A stretch of DNA of 64,000 nucleotides, taken from Sorex araneus (taxonomy: Eukaryota; Chordata; Mammalia; Eulipotyphla; Soricidae). The stretch is from the NCBI RefSeq assembly GCF_027595985.1, contig NC_073302.1:393132403-393196402 (forward strand), in the 5' to 3' direction. The notes beneath the pieces were generated by a model that worked only from the letters and a program-made list of their open reading frames with translations, was not told the origin of the DNA and ran no database searches. Of the stretch, positions 11,691 to 22,932 are shown piece after piece (position 1 is the first letter of the stretch; each line of letters begins with the position of its first letter). The position numbers and the translations under genes were made by a program.

Positions 11691-11960
11691 AGCGGTGGAG
11701 CGGGAATTGGACCAAAAGCTTCGAAGGTCCCACCCCCCGAGTCGTGAGGAGCCAGTGATTGGACAGAGAGTCACGAGGCTCCCGCCCCTATGCCCAAAGG
11801 AACTCGGGATTGGACAAGAAACCACTAGTGTTCCGCCCCCAATCCTTACGCCTTGGCCGGTTGGGCCTGCGCTCCCCTGGAATTTGGCCTCGCCTCCTGG
11901 AAGCGTCCTCAGCCCGAGGTTCCATTGTGTGGTAGGGATCTTGGAGAAAGTTCTGTACAC
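11640..11960. promoter_or_regulatory. CROT: CROT CpG promoter with three CCAAT/GC-box modules
   Basis: A GC- and CpG-rich, TATA-less region. ATTGGAC (CCAAT on the CROT strand) occurs at 11706, 11758 and 11809, and each is followed 23-25 nt later by a C-rich GC-box-like motif (CACCCCCC near 11731, CCCGCCCC at 11781, CCGCCCC at 11833). An additional CCAAT on the plus strand lies at 11839. Such motifs are typical NF-Y and Sp-family sites. In human this promoter is bidirectional with the lncRNA TP53TG1; a plus-strand transcript here is possible, but I could not define its exons. Confidence 0.7.
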
Positions 11961-12184
11961 TGCCCTTTGAACGGTCCAAACCACACCATGGGAGCAGATC
12001 GCTCAGGCCTAGCACACAATGGGGCTTTCATGCCGCGGAGCTCCTCCTACCTCTACCTCCTTGGTCTCTGATGCTTTGGGACTGATGCGGGAACTGATAG
12101 CTCAGATCCATTTTCACCCAAGTACTGCAAGACTTGGCCTGTTTCTATTCTAGTGTAAGCGCCAGTTTCCCTGATGATCTTTCT

Positions 12185-13020
12185 TTTTTAAAAAAAAATT
12201 TTTAAATTTTACTTTTATTTATTTTTATTGAATCATTGTGAGATAGTTACAAGCTTTCATGTTTGGGTTACAGTCACACAATGATCAAACACCCATCCCT
12301 CCACCAGTGCACATTCACCACCACCAATATCCCAGGTATAACACCCCCCTTCCCACCCTCTCCCTGCCTCCATGGCAGACAATATTCTCCATACTCTCTC
12401 TCTCCTTTTGGGCATTATGGCTTGCAACATAGACACTGAGAGCTCATCATGTTTGGTCCATTATCTACTTTCGGCACTCATCTCCCATCCTGACTGATTC
12501 CTCCAGCCATCATTTTCTTAGTGATCCCTTCTCTATTCCATCTGCCTTCTTCCCTCTGCTCATGAAGCAGTCTTCCAGGTATGGGGCAATCCTCCTGGCC
12601 TTTGCATCTACTGTCCTTGGGTGTCAGCGTCATGTGGTGTTATTCTATACTCCACAAATGAGTGCAGTCCTTCTGTGTCTGTCCCTCTCTTTCTGACTCA
12701 TTTCACTTAGCATGATACTCTCCATGTCTTCATTTATATGCAAATTTTATGACTTCATCTCTCCTAACAGCTGCATAGTATTGCATTGTGTAGATGTACT
12801 AAAATTTCTTTAACCAGTTATCTGTTCTCAGGCACTTGGGTTGTTTCCAGATTTTGGCTATTGTGAATAGTGCTGCAATGAACATATAGGTGCAGATGTC
12901 ATTTCTACTGTGCTTTTTTGCATCCTCGGGATATATTCCCAGAAGTGGTATTGCGGGGTCATATGGAAGCTCAATTTCTAGTTTGAGAAACACAACACAC
13001 TTTCCACTTCCCGTTGTGAC
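12185..13020 (-). mobile_element. 5'-truncated L1 3' end
   Basis: Minus-strand L1: the T-rich tail and TTTATTGAATCATTGTGAGA start the 3'-UTR, followed by the ORF2 C-terminus (12799-13035). The latter contains IELPYDPAIPLLGIYPEDAK and MFIAALFTIAKIWKQPKC. The frame is open at this end, so the copy is fairly recent. It is truncated in ORF2 at about 13020. Confidence 0.92.
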
Positions 13021-13189
13021 ACATTTTGCAAGCAAGAGTTTATTATATTCACAGGCTATCTTACTTAAGATACTTACAGAGTATCTTACTTAAGAACTTA
13101 CAGAGTCCTTAAGTAAATATTTCATTTTTAAATTTGAATTCACTGTTTTACTTTGAGGGAAGGAGTAGGAGTGGAGGAGGGAGATAGTT

Positions 13190-13326
13190 AAAGGCTTGCT
13201 CTTTGTTCTGTGCTCAGGGATCAGTCCTGGTGGTACTCACAGAGACCATATGTGGTGCGAGCGATCAAACCAGGATGAAGAATGTGCAAGGCAAGCACCT
13301 TATTTCCTGTGCTAACTCTTCAGCAC
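13190..13326 (-). mobile_element. old SINE relic
   Basis: Antisense blocks TGTGCTCAGGGATCAGTCCT, GAGACCATATGTGGTG and GCAAGGCAAGCACCTTAT identify a degraded tRNA-derived SINE. Confidence 0.75.
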
Positions 13327-13944
13327 CACTGTTTTATTTTTGTGTTAGAAAAGACCAATAGTTTACAATGGCCCTCAACTAAATATCAAATATAAAGAAC
13401 TAGATTTCAAACTAACGTAATGTAATTAATAGAATAATAGATGCTGATTCTTTATCTTTCTTTCCTAACTTCTTTTTGTAATAAGATCTGAACTGTATGG
13501 AACTAAAATGACAAGTAACTGAATATCCCTAGGTGTGAACAGTTACACATTTTCCACAGCTACACTAATATTCAATTAGTGTAGCTCCAGCACGATCCTG
13601 AATCCTGAAATGGATCTGTCCAAAAAGCCTTCAGCATAGGATTGGAAATGCTTAATTGTAATAACTGAAAGTGACAGAAAGAACTGGATAATGATAGTTA
13701 CAATTGGTTTACAAATTACCCTCTGATCCTGAAGTTCCGGTCGTAGTTATTGATCAGCACTCTGAACTAAACCTTGTTCAACTAAACTTCCTGGATTTTC
13801 TACGTTCTACATTTTTATCTTTCTTGTAGGACCTGAAACAACCAGTTATAGCAAGAATCTGAAATCAGTCAATATTTAATCAACCTCAAAATCTGATCAA
13901 ATCATCTCCCACCCTTCATATCTGATCAATCTGTCTTTAGTAAG
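13327..13944. other. unique DNA with a perfect inverted repeat
   Basis: No gene recognised. AGCTACACTAAT (13558-13569) is the exact reverse complement of ATTAGTGTAGCT (13575-13586), separated by a 5-nt loop. Confidence 0.6.
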
Positions 13945-13957
13945 AATCTTAGATCAG

Positions 13958-14131
13958 GGGGTTGGAGCCATAGCACAGTGGGTAGGGCATTTGCCTTGTG
14001 CACAGCTGACCCGAGTTCAATTCCCAGCATCCCATATGGTCCCCCAAGCACGGCCAGGAGTAATTCCTGAGTGCATGAGCCAGGAGTAACACCTGTGCAT
14101 TGCTGGGTGTGACCCAAAAAGCAGAAAAAAA
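13958..14131 (+). mobile_element. S1 SINE with target-site duplication
   Basis: S1 body from GGGGTTGGAGCCATAGCACA to GACCCAAAAAGC and a short A tail. The 13-nt duplication AATCTTAGATCAG (13945-13957 and 14132-14144) is exact. Confidence 0.95.
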
Positions 14132-14207
14132 AATCTTAGATCAGATGAACCAAAAGCTCCCTAGTCCCAAACTATACCTCTGACATATTTCCTTTCTTGT
14201 TTTTTGT

Positions 14208-14352
14208 TTGCAGGCCACACCAGTTGAACTCAGGCTTACCCTTGGCTCTGTGCTCAGGGATCACTGCTGGTGGAACCATATGTGGTGATGGGGATCAAAC
14301 CTGGGTTGACAGCATGGTAGAAAACACCTTGCCCCCTGTACTATCTCTCTGA
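14208..14352 (-). mobile_element. old SINE relic
   Basis: Antisense SINE blocks CTTGGCTCTGTGCTCAGGG, GATCACTGCTGGTGGAACC and GGGATCAAACCTGGGTTGAC. Confidence 0.78.
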
Positions 14353-14450
14353 TATTTATTTTAGGACACTTCTATTCATGTGTGCTATCAGGATGCCTTT
14401 TTGTTTCATGTATGATGTTGTTTTCTGTTTTTGGTCTAGATAATGTTAAC

Positions 14451-14681
14451 TGGAGCTATAGCACAGTGGGTAGGGCATTTGCCTTGCATGCTGCCCACCC
14501 GGGTTCAATTCCTCCTCCGTCCCTCTTAGAGAGCCAGGCAAGCTATGGAGAGTATCCCGCCCACACGGCAGAGCCTGGCAAGCTACCCATGGCGTATTCA
14601 TATGCCAAAAACAATTACAAGTCTCACAATGGCGATGTTGCGCGCAAATTGATGAACAATGGGACGACAGTGCTACAGTGC
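14451..14681 (+). mobile_element. S2 SINE (tRNA head, RTE-like tail)
   Basis: Head TGGAGCTATAGCACAGTGGG and B box GGTTCAATTCC are followed by the S2-specific body (CTCCGTCCCTCTTAGAGAGC, CAGAGCCTGGCAAGCTACCC, ATATGCCAAAAACAATTAC). The tail is GATGAACAATGGGACGACAG plus TGCTACAGTGCT repeats rather than poly(A). Duplication TAATGTTAACTG / TAATGTTGACTG (14441-14452 and 14682-14693). Confidence 0.9.
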
Positions 14682-14875
14682 TAATGTTGACTGCATAGAA
14701 ACTAATGGGAGATTTTCTGTTGCTTCTCTTTTTTTGCCAGTTTTTCTGGCAACATAAGTTGTGTGACAAGCGAGAAAAGCAAAAGAAAGGAGTTTCTTGA
14801 TTGGTTGTATCATAACAGTACAGTGATGTACATAGAAGCATTTCACATCACTTAACACTCAAGATAAAGCATTTC

Positions 14876-16046
14876 CTTTCATTTTCCTTTTATTTTTTAA
14901 TTGAATCACCATGAGATACATAGTTACAAAGCTGTTCATGGTTGGGTTTCAGTCATACAATATTCCAACACCCATCCCTCCACCAGTGTACATTTCCCAC
15001 AATCAATGTCCCCAGTTTTCCTCCCAGCACCACCCACTGCAACTCCCAGTCTGCTTCTATGGCAGACACTTTCCTTCTTTCCCCCTCTCTCTTCTTTTAG
15101 GCATTATGGTTTGCAATACATGTACTGAGAAGTTATCATATTTATTCCTTTACCTACTTTCAGCACTCAGTTCTTATCCAGAGTGATCATTTCAAACTAT
15201 CATTGTCATAGTGTTCCCTTTTCTATTCCAACTGCCTTCTCTCCCAGTGCCTGAGGCAAGCTTACAACCATGGACCAATCCTCAGGCCCTTGTTTCTACT
15301 GTCCTTGGGTATTAGTCTCATACTATATTTTTTCATATCCCACAAATGAGTGAAATCATTCTATGTCTGTCCCTCTCCTTCTAACTCATTTCACTTAACA
15401 TGATACTATCCATGTCCATCTATTGGTAAGTAAATCTCATGACTTTATTTTTCTGGTGACTACATAGATGTATATGTACCATTATTTTCTTTGACCAGTC
15501 GTCTGTTCTTGGACATTCAGGCTGTTTCCAGATTCTGGCTGTTGTGAATCGTGCTGCAATGAACATAGAAGTGCAGATGTAATTTCTGCTGTGTGTTTTT
15601 TGCACCCCCAGGATATATTTCCAGAAGTGGTATTATTGGGTCATATGGAAGCTCGATTTCTAGATTTTTGAGGAATTTCCATACTGTATTCCAAGAAGGC
15701 TGGAACAGTCAGCATTCCCACCAACAGTGAATTAGAGTTCCTTTCTCCCACATCCGTGCACTGGCACTGGTTGTTCTTGTTCTTTTGATGTGTGCCACTC
15801 CCTCTGGTGTGAGATATTATCTCAGAGTTGTTTTGATTTCCATCTCCCTGATGATTAGTGATGTAGAACTTTTTTTTTTCATGTGCCTTTTGCCTATTTG
15901 TATTTCTTCTTTGAGGAAATTTCTGTTCGTTTATATTCCCCATTTTTTTACTCCCCATTTTTTAATGGGGTTGGATTTTTTTCTTGTAGAGTTCTACCCT
16001 ACCCACTGTGCTATCGCTCTAGCCCCTGTATACCATTTCTTGAGGC
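14876..16046 (-). mobile_element. chimeric L1 / SINE-head retroposon
   Basis: On the minus strand, reading 5' to 3': about 21 nt of unidentified sequence, about 31 nt of SINE head (GGGGCTAGAGCGATAGCACA GTGGGTAGGG, 16023-15993), then directly the L1 ORF2 C-terminus and 3'-UTR to a T-rich tail side at 14884. One duplication, AGATAAAGCATTTC (14862-14875 and 16047-16060), brackets the whole composite, so it inserted as one molecule. Confidence 0.85.
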
Positions 16047-16060
16047 AGATAAAGCATTTC

Positions 16061-17279
16061 TTAATTCAAATGGTACCAGGAAAGCAGAGCAAATCTGCAA
16101 TTTAACCCTTACATATCACACATCTTTAAAGGTTTAGTAGAACTCCAGTAGAGTTTTAATTGTAAACCTGTTAGCAGTTGCTTTATATATTTTGATGCTC
16201 CTTCATTTTGTGCATATTTGTTAAGTATCTCGATGTATTGCTCCCTTAATCATTATATCAACCCCTATATCTTAAGACCATTTTCATTTTGAAATATATT
16301 TTATCTAAAAGGACTGTTTTTTCTGTTTTGAGTTGACTTAGCTACTTTGTCAAAAGTCAGTGGACTATAAGTATTTATTTTAGTGCTCCCAACATATTAT
16401 TTTGATTTATCCATGTGTCTCTCCTATGCCAATTTCACACTGTCTTGATTGTTGCAGATTTTAAGTTTTAAAGACTGGAAGTCTGAGTTCAACTTTTTAC
16501 TTGATTATATAGGATCTCATGCGTTTCCAGGAACATAATACCCTGCATCAAAGCAAGAGATACCTGAGTACAGTGTTTCATTTACAGTGGAAATCTTCTC
16601 TTTACAGGTATACATCTGAGAAGCCAATGAAATCTATCAGTGAAGTAGAAGTACCAGTGTCCTTGGTTCTCTCTAGTATCACAGAGCTCTGTTTACATAT
16701 ACATAATTATTTTGAGGAAGAAATTTTTACAAATGTTGAGCTCACTATGAATATATTGATAGAAAGATATTATTAGTAGAAGACCAGTTGTATTCAGTTT
16801 TATTAATATATATTATTTAAAAAGTGTTATTAATCAACCTTAGAATGAAACATCACTGGGGAAAAATCAATAGTCATGTACCTTTAGGCCAACTATATTA
16901 TAAAAAATTAACAGAAAAACTGATAAAATTGTCATTTGTGAGTGATATGCCTGATTATGCTTCCTCATGCTTGTGATATATTAGCTCAATTTTATCAACT
17001 TTAGAATTTTTTTAGTTTTTCTTCTATTTTAACTATCAAATATACTACTAATAATGCACAATTTTTAAGCCTATCAATCAGTAGTAAGTCCTTAGAGAAA
17101 AGCGTGATTTTTGAGTGTGGCTTATAATGAATTCAACCTTGTAATATGGCAGATATTATTTATTTTTATAATTTGTATTCCAAATTAGTATTATGACTCA
17201 TTTTTGAGTCATAATAAACATGCTTTACAATGTACTTTGCCCATTTAAAAACATACATGTGAATTTTATTATTATTACT
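16061..17279. other. AT-rich DNA, nothing recognised
   Basis: Long AT-rich stretch without a named repeat or coding signal. The short open frame at 16519-16776 has no recognisable homology. Confidence 0.5.
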
Positions 17280-17440
17280 ATTTTGGCTCATACCTAGAGG
17301 TGCTCAGAGAATGTTCCTGATTCTGTGGTCAGGGATCACTCTGACTGTGCTTGAGGGACCATATAGGTTCTGGAGTCTGAGTCTGAGTTGATCACATGTA
17401 CCTCAAGCATCTTACTCAATGTATCATCTCTTTAGCCTAT
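17280..17440 (-). mobile_element. old SINE relic
   Basis: Antisense blocks GTGGTCAGGGATCACTCTGA, CTTGAGGGACCATATAGG and a degraded head ending CTTTAGCC. Confidence 0.7.
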
Positions 17441-17525
17441 TTTCTTTAAAGTATATCACCTGTCTTACATCACTTAAAGTATATATGGTTGGAAGAGGGT
17501 GCAAAAAATTAAAAATTAAATTAAC

Positions 17526-17642
17526 TGGGGCCAGAGAGATACTACACTGGGTTAAGCACTTGCCTTGCACACAGTTGACACTGGTTTAATCCCTGGCATC
17601 CAATATGGTCTCCAGAGCACTTCCAGGGTGCAGAAAAAAATT
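17526..17642 (+). mobile_element. old S1-like SINE, internally shortened
   Basis: Head GGGGCCAGAGAGATACTACA, then GGTTTAATCCCTGGCATCC and a jump to CCAGGGTGCAGAAAAAAA. The usual 3' half is missing. Confidence 0.75.
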
Positions 17643-17839
17643 CAATTAACTATTTATGGATCCTTACTCATCTTTCTGCTTCTTTTTAAATTTGTCAAAA
17701 AGGAAAGTAATGGAAGGGAAACAATTTTAGTTAAGTAAGTATGAGGTTTCTATACTTACTGTGAAGGTAAGGTATCTACTGTGGTACACAAAGTAGAGAA
17801 AGCCTTGATGTTTTCAATGCCATCTTTATTTTTTATTTA

Positions 17840-17985
17840 TTTAGTCTCTTGGGGGCATGACACCTGATGGTGCCCAGGGCTTACTCCTGGCTCTGCACTC
17901 AGGAACACTCCTGGTTGGCTCAGGGGACCATATGGTGTGCCAGGGATTAAGCCTGGGTTGACCTTATGCAAGCACTGCATCTTAA
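17840..17985 (-). mobile_element. old SINE relic
   Basis: Antisense blocks GGGCTTACTCCTGGCTCTGC, ACTCAGGAACACTCCTGG and GGGACCATATGGTGTGCC. Confidence 0.75.
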
Positions 17986-18451
17986 TATCAGGAAGCTGAA
18001 AAATCTTATCATTTCTGCTTCAAAGACTATGTTTATCTTCCCTCACCCCTTGAAATAACATCTTTTTTTCTACAATGTCAAGTTTATCTAAACATGTTAC
18101 CATATGAGACTTGTGATATACAGTGTATACACATATCTCAATTGCAGTAAAATCAATTAAATATAATCCGCTTTCTTATTTTCTTCCCAGTCACTGTTTT
18201 CTTTTCTAACATTAATGTTTTGAAGTTACTATGCTTCTTTGAAGAGGCAATTTTATTTTTTATTAAAGCCAGGTAGAACCATCTGCTCCTTTTAGAAACT
18301 AACAGCGAACCATAAATTTCCTTGCCTGCCATTCCTATAGTTCTCTCTAGAGTATCTTTAAATCACAAAAGCTTTATAACTGTATCTCCTGGTGATTCAA
18401 TAATAATGAATAAATTAAATAAATGCTTAATTATATTTTTTAAATGTCTCA

Positions 18452-18570
18452 GGTGTTTGCTTTGCAAACAAGTCAATCTGGTTTCATCCCTGACTCCACA
18501 TGTGGTTTGGTCTCCCCACCCTAACCCTGTCACCAGTCCAATAGGAGTGACTCCTGAACACAGAGAAGCC
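18452..18570 (+). mobile_element. probable old SINE fragment
   Basis: GTGTTTGCTTTGCAAACAAG resembles the part of the SINE head before the B box, followed by a weak B box (GGTTTCATCCC) and GAGTGACTCCTGAACACAGA. Strongly diverged. Confidence 0.5.
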
Positions 18571-18684
18571 TTCTATCACGTTTTTTAATATCAATAATGT
18601 AAAAGTTCTTTTAAAGAAGTCAATAACGTATTTAGTACCTGCTGAATGTTTAATACACAAAGAATTGTAGAGAATTGTTTTAAG

Positions 18685-18929
18685 GGCTGGAGTGATAGCA
18701 CAGCAGTAAGGTGTTCTCCTTAAACACGGCTGGTCCGGGTTCGATTCCTCCGCCCCTCTTGGAGAGCCCGGCAAGCTACCGAGAATATCTCGTCCGCAGA
18801 GCAGAGCCTGGCAAGCTACCCGTGGCATATTCAATATGCCAAAAACAGTAACAACAAGTCTTACAATGGAGATGTTACTGGTGCCTGCTGGAGCGGATAG
18901 ATGAGCAACGGGATGACAGTGACAGTGAC
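18685..18929 (+). mobile_element. S2 SINE
   Basis: Complete S2: GGCTGGAGTGATAGCACAGC head, GGTTCGATTCC B box, CGCCCCTCTTGGAGAGCCCG body, ACAATGGAGATGTTACTGGT and GATGAGCAACGGGATGACAG RTE-like tail, ending in (GTGACA)n. Confidence 0.92.
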
Positions 18930-19334
18930 ATCACTCATTTTAATATATTTGCCTCCAGCCCTCTCCACGATAAACCACATGAAATTTCGTATATCCTGTC
19001 AAATTGTTAAGGCTGTTGTTTTATCACATAACTTATAATGTGCCCAATAATGTCCCAGGTTACAAACCTTTTGGGTTTGAATTTGGGGAAACCTTTGTTA
19101 TGGCTTTTTCTTTTATGACAATGAGATTAAAGTATTTATTGGACTTCAAATTATAGCAACCCGTAAATTCAGCAAAATCTCAATTACATAGTGTCCTTTG
19201 ACTTACTTGTATTCATACATTTTTTTTTTCTTTTGAAAGCCATGTCAAATTCTTTGTAATAAATGTGTGTGGGACAAAGGGCAGTTAGGGTAGAGAAGGA
19301 ACCAGTATGACAATAATAGTTGGAAAACCACTTT
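18930..19334. other. no recognised feature
   Basis: AT-rich unique DNA between an S2 SINE and an L1 3' end. Confidence 0.5.
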
Positions 19335-19670
19335 TCACTTTGGTCAAGAACGGAATGTTGAAAATAGGTAAAGGGATATACCTGATAATCTTTCAGTATC
19401 TGTACTGCAAACCATAATGCCCAAATGAAGAGAGAGAGAAAGAAGGGTGAGGGGAGGGAGGGAGAGAGAGAAAAGAAAAGTGTCTGCCATAGAGACAGGG
19501 ATTGGGTGTGCAGGAGGGAAATTGGGGATATTGGTGGTGGGAAATATACACTGGTGAAGGAATGGGTATTGGAATATTATATGACTGAAACCCAATTGTG
19601 AACAACTTTGGAACTGTATATCTTACTGTGATTCAATTTAAGAAACAATTTTTTTTAAAAAAGAAGAATG
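19335..19670 (+). mobile_element. L1 3'-UTR fragment
   Basis: Plus-strand L1 3'-UTR: ACTGCAAACCATAATGCCCA, a purine-rich GAGAGA tract, GGGATATTGGTGGTGGGAA and GTATGACTGAAACCCAATT-type end, then an A/T tail. Confidence 0.88.
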
Positions 19671-20498
19671 ATAAAAAAAATCCTTTGTAACAAGGGGAGT
19701 ATGGGAAAGGGGGAAGTAAGATAATTTCTAAAAGTGTTAAAACATAGAAGCAAATATATATGCAAAAGTAACTGAACAATATGTTTTATTAAATGCTAAA
19801 GGATATTATATGGGCCATAAATACTAGCACCATAGCACTTTAGACTGTGAATGATGAATAGGGAGATGGCAGAACTGAAAGGGTACATGCTTAGCATGTG
19901 TGATCCCTGCTACCACATACTCCTCCAGAAGACTGCAAACCCTGTGCTTCGCATCACTGGAAGTGGCCTCTGTTAGCACAAACACACACAAGTGAGATCA
20001 TAAGTTATAAAGGAACATGCTGCCATTAAAAGGGCTGAAGATGTGCTTTCATGTTGAAATTGATAACAATATGTATGTTTGACAAATGTGTAAAGGACAG
20101 AGAAAGGGATAGATGCTGCTACTGGGAGTGCTGTGTATGCAACACAGGTTGGCCTTGTGCAAGGTAAGCACCCTAACCGCTATACTAACACCCTAACCAG
20201 CTAAGAAGAAGAGACTCTCCCCCCTCCCCACCAGTAGGGTATAGAATATTGATTTCTTTGGGGGATGAGGGTTGGACCACACCCAATAGTGCTTAAGGAT
20301 TACTCCTGGCTCTTGAGAAACAGAATTCGACAACTTGAAGTTCATTGGCAAAACCTGAAATGGCTTGTAGGTAAATAGAAATAAAATAAAGAAACCTTAG
20401 TATCTAAAGATATATACTGCCATATTAGTATCTACATAGCAGTGTATAAAGGTCTAGTCAACATTGTATTCTTGCTTTATTAAGATATATTTATATAT

Positions 20499-20500
<2 letters not shown>
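19671..20500. other. diverged sequence with possible SINE remnants
   Basis: Around 20110-20330 short stretches resemble old SINE pieces (GGTTGGCCTTGTGCAAGGTA; GGATTACTCCTGGCTCT), but they are too broken to delimit. Otherwise nothing was recognised. Confidence 0.4.
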
Positions 20501-20501
<1 letters not shown>

Positions 20502-20535
<34 letters not shown>

Positions 20536-21084
20536 CGTTGTCAAATTTCTCAAACAGTCTCAGTAACGTCTCCATTTGTCCTAGCCCTGAGATTTTAGAA
20601 GCCTCTCTTTGCTCATCCTTCCCAACGATGCTGCATTGGAGGCTCTTTCAGGGTCAGGGGAATGAGACCCAACGTGTTACTTGTTTTGGCATATGAATAC
20701 ACCATGGGGAGTTTGCAAGGCTCTCCCATGTGGGCTGGAAACTCCCGGTAGTTTGCCAAGTTCTCCCAGAGGAGAAGTAGGCTATAAGATACTGTGCAGC
20801 CGCAAAGTGGCCCCGCACTTCCGGGAGCTTGCTTTTAATTCTCTGGATGCTGGCCGTGGAAGAGATTACACAGTGCTGGGGGCAGTCCCTGGGTGTGACT
20901 GCCTAGCTACTGGGAAATAGGAAATCTGGGCAGAGCAGGCCCAGTCCCGATCCTAGCAGCCTTGGAGGTATCAACCCTGGGTCCCACACACCTGGGTTCC
21001 TCTGCCAGTACCTTCATGCGTGAGGCTGGTCCGAAGGTGTGGATAGGGGCCTTGAGCATGGCTGTGGCTAGGTTCCGGAGGTCT
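20502..21084 (-). mobile_element. R retroposon, copy 1 (GC-rich, RTE-like tail)
   Basis: Reading the minus strand 5' to 3': a GC-rich domain with CCTAGCCACAGCCATGCTCA, a middle domain shared with S2 (complement of GGCATATGAATACACCATGG and CCCGGTAGTTTGCCAAGTTC), a segment ending GGACAAATGGAGACGTTACT, and a (GAT)n tail (20502-20533). A homologous copy is at 42351-42892. Flanking TTTATAT/AAAAT similarity hints at a duplication. Not a family I can name. Confidence 0.75.
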
Positions 21085-21424
21085 TCTTTATATCCAAAAT
21101 ACTGAAAATATCTAAATGTTTCTTGTGTCTCTTTTGGGTTCTGATACTTACTTGGTACACAAAACCATTTAGACTTCAGGGCTTCCACTCTTCCAGAAAG
21201 AATCTTAAAGATGAGACTATATGACTCCTGAATTAAAAAATGAATATTTTGTGTGGTAGTGGGTCTCTAAGTGATACTCAGGATGTCCCTGGGCCCTACC
21301 AGCAGTTCTCAGCAAGTTAGGCCAGTGTTCAGTGCCGGGACCCTAGGATATGATGCTGCTTGGGCCCTGTGGTTTTGGGGATATCTCAGCTACCTTGTGT
21401 TGCGGACATCCATCTTTGCACCTG

Positions 21425-21515
21425 GTGATACTTGGTGCACCATATGGTGCCAAGAATCAAATCTAGGTTAGTGTATGCTCAGCATGCACTCTAACCACTG
21501 TATTAGCTCCAGGGC
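21425..21515 (-). mobile_element. old SINE fragment
   Basis: Antisense SINE head half: CACCATATGGTGCCAAGAAT, TCAAATCTAGG (degraded B box) and a head ending AGCTCCAGGGCCC. Sequence 21255-21424 is not identified. Confidence 0.6.
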
Positions 21516-21840
21516 CCACAGTGAGTCTTTGTAAGCAGATTTTAGGACAGCCCAAGATTTTGGAGCATGACCATTATAACCTGGGATCAGACATGCTGAG
21601 TAGGCCTGGGGACTAGAAACTAGTTCTGCCACTAACAGACATGTTCTTTAGCCAATTCTTCAAACCCTAGCCAAACCTCTGCATTCTCTAGCACATAAGA
21701 TGTGTGCTCTCTTAGTTCCATTCTCATTACCCAATTTCAAGTCTGAAAACTCCCAGGAGCTTTACAAGGCATCCCAAATAGGGCTTATTGTGTCCATGCA
21801 TTTTACTTGGTAGAAAAATCAAGGGAAATGAAACTATATA

Positions 21841-21957
21841 GGCCAGAGAGAAAGCACAGGGCATTAAGGCACTTGCCTTGCATGCAGACAAACCTGGTTA
21901 TGGCCCCCTGAGCACCACAAGGTATGACCCAACCCGTCCCCAAAAAACAAAAAAAGG
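21841..21957 (+). mobile_element. old SINE, internally shortened
   Basis: GGCCAGAGAGAAAGCACAGG head, CACTTGCCTTGCATGCAG, then CCCCTGAGCACCACAAGG and GTATGACCCAACCC with an A tail. Confidence 0.7.
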
Positions 21958-22932
21958 GTACAGGGAAGAAAATAAAGTTGTTTATGTGTACACATGTGTT
22001 AGTCACTCTTTTGGGCACATCAACTCCTACAGGTAACCTTTCTTGGCATTCCCCTTCTTGTCCTCCTCACCTTTCACCAACTACTCAGGCTGATTGCACA
22101 ACTTGTTTCCAATGTTCTTTTTCTTTTTCTTTATAGTCATTAGGACGATTCACAGCTGCAACTTCACGCTTCGTCCCAGTGATATCCTAGTTGGTGAACT
22201 GCAATGGTTATTGTGATGGGGAAATTTGATATTCTGTTTAACAATGGCTGCTTAATATTAAGATTTTCTTATTAGCATTCCATGTACTTTGGACCCTGCT
22301 TTAGTGAACATAAAGTTCACATCATTGTTTTTTATAGAGGCCAGTTAATGACTAACTAAAGGAGGGGAAAGAGCACAAACAACTATTCTCCAGCATTGAG
22401 CTAAGTGACTTCTCAAATCAACAAGTCAATTCTGAGATTTTACATTCTGCTGACCCCGACTGGATCCCTGCACCATAGGCTTTCCAAATTCTGAGCTAGG
22501 GGTAGACTCAAAGCACTGCCAATCTACAAAAGGATCAATAACAAGAACAAAATTAAAGTCTATCTACATGCACTAAGTTCTAGCCAGTTCACATTGATGA
22601 TTGAAGCTGTCACAGTTTAAAAACATAAATTCAAAGTCCAGAGCAGAAATTTCTGAAACAGAAGGGAAACACTGGCCACTTTTTAAGTCTTTTGAAGAAA
22701 AAAAAAAGCAAATTGACACAGAAGTTCATTGGCACTGAAAAGAAAAATTGTGCACTTTGATATAACCCTTAATGCAAGCACAGTAAATTGGGTTACAAAT
22801 TTCTCTATGTTTGTAGTAAATTTCTAGGGATATCATGATAAGATTACACAGTTTTGTGGTTTAAGCTATAAAACCAAACTTTTTCATGCTTATGGAAGAC
22901 ACATGTCCAAGAGCATGGCGCCAGCTAATAGG
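21958..22932. other. no recognised feature
   Basis: Unique AT-rich DNA. No open frame or repeat I can identify. Confidence 0.5.

Noticed and set aside
11440..11984. Two overlapping frames of about 175 residues on opposite strands in the CROT promoter
   Set aside because: CpG-island composition, no domain; the region is explained by promoter motifs and the probable non-coding exon 1.
11850..12071. First exon of a TP53TG1-like lncRNA on the plus strand
   Set aside because: Expected from human synteny, but no exon boundary or sequence match could be recognised by eye.
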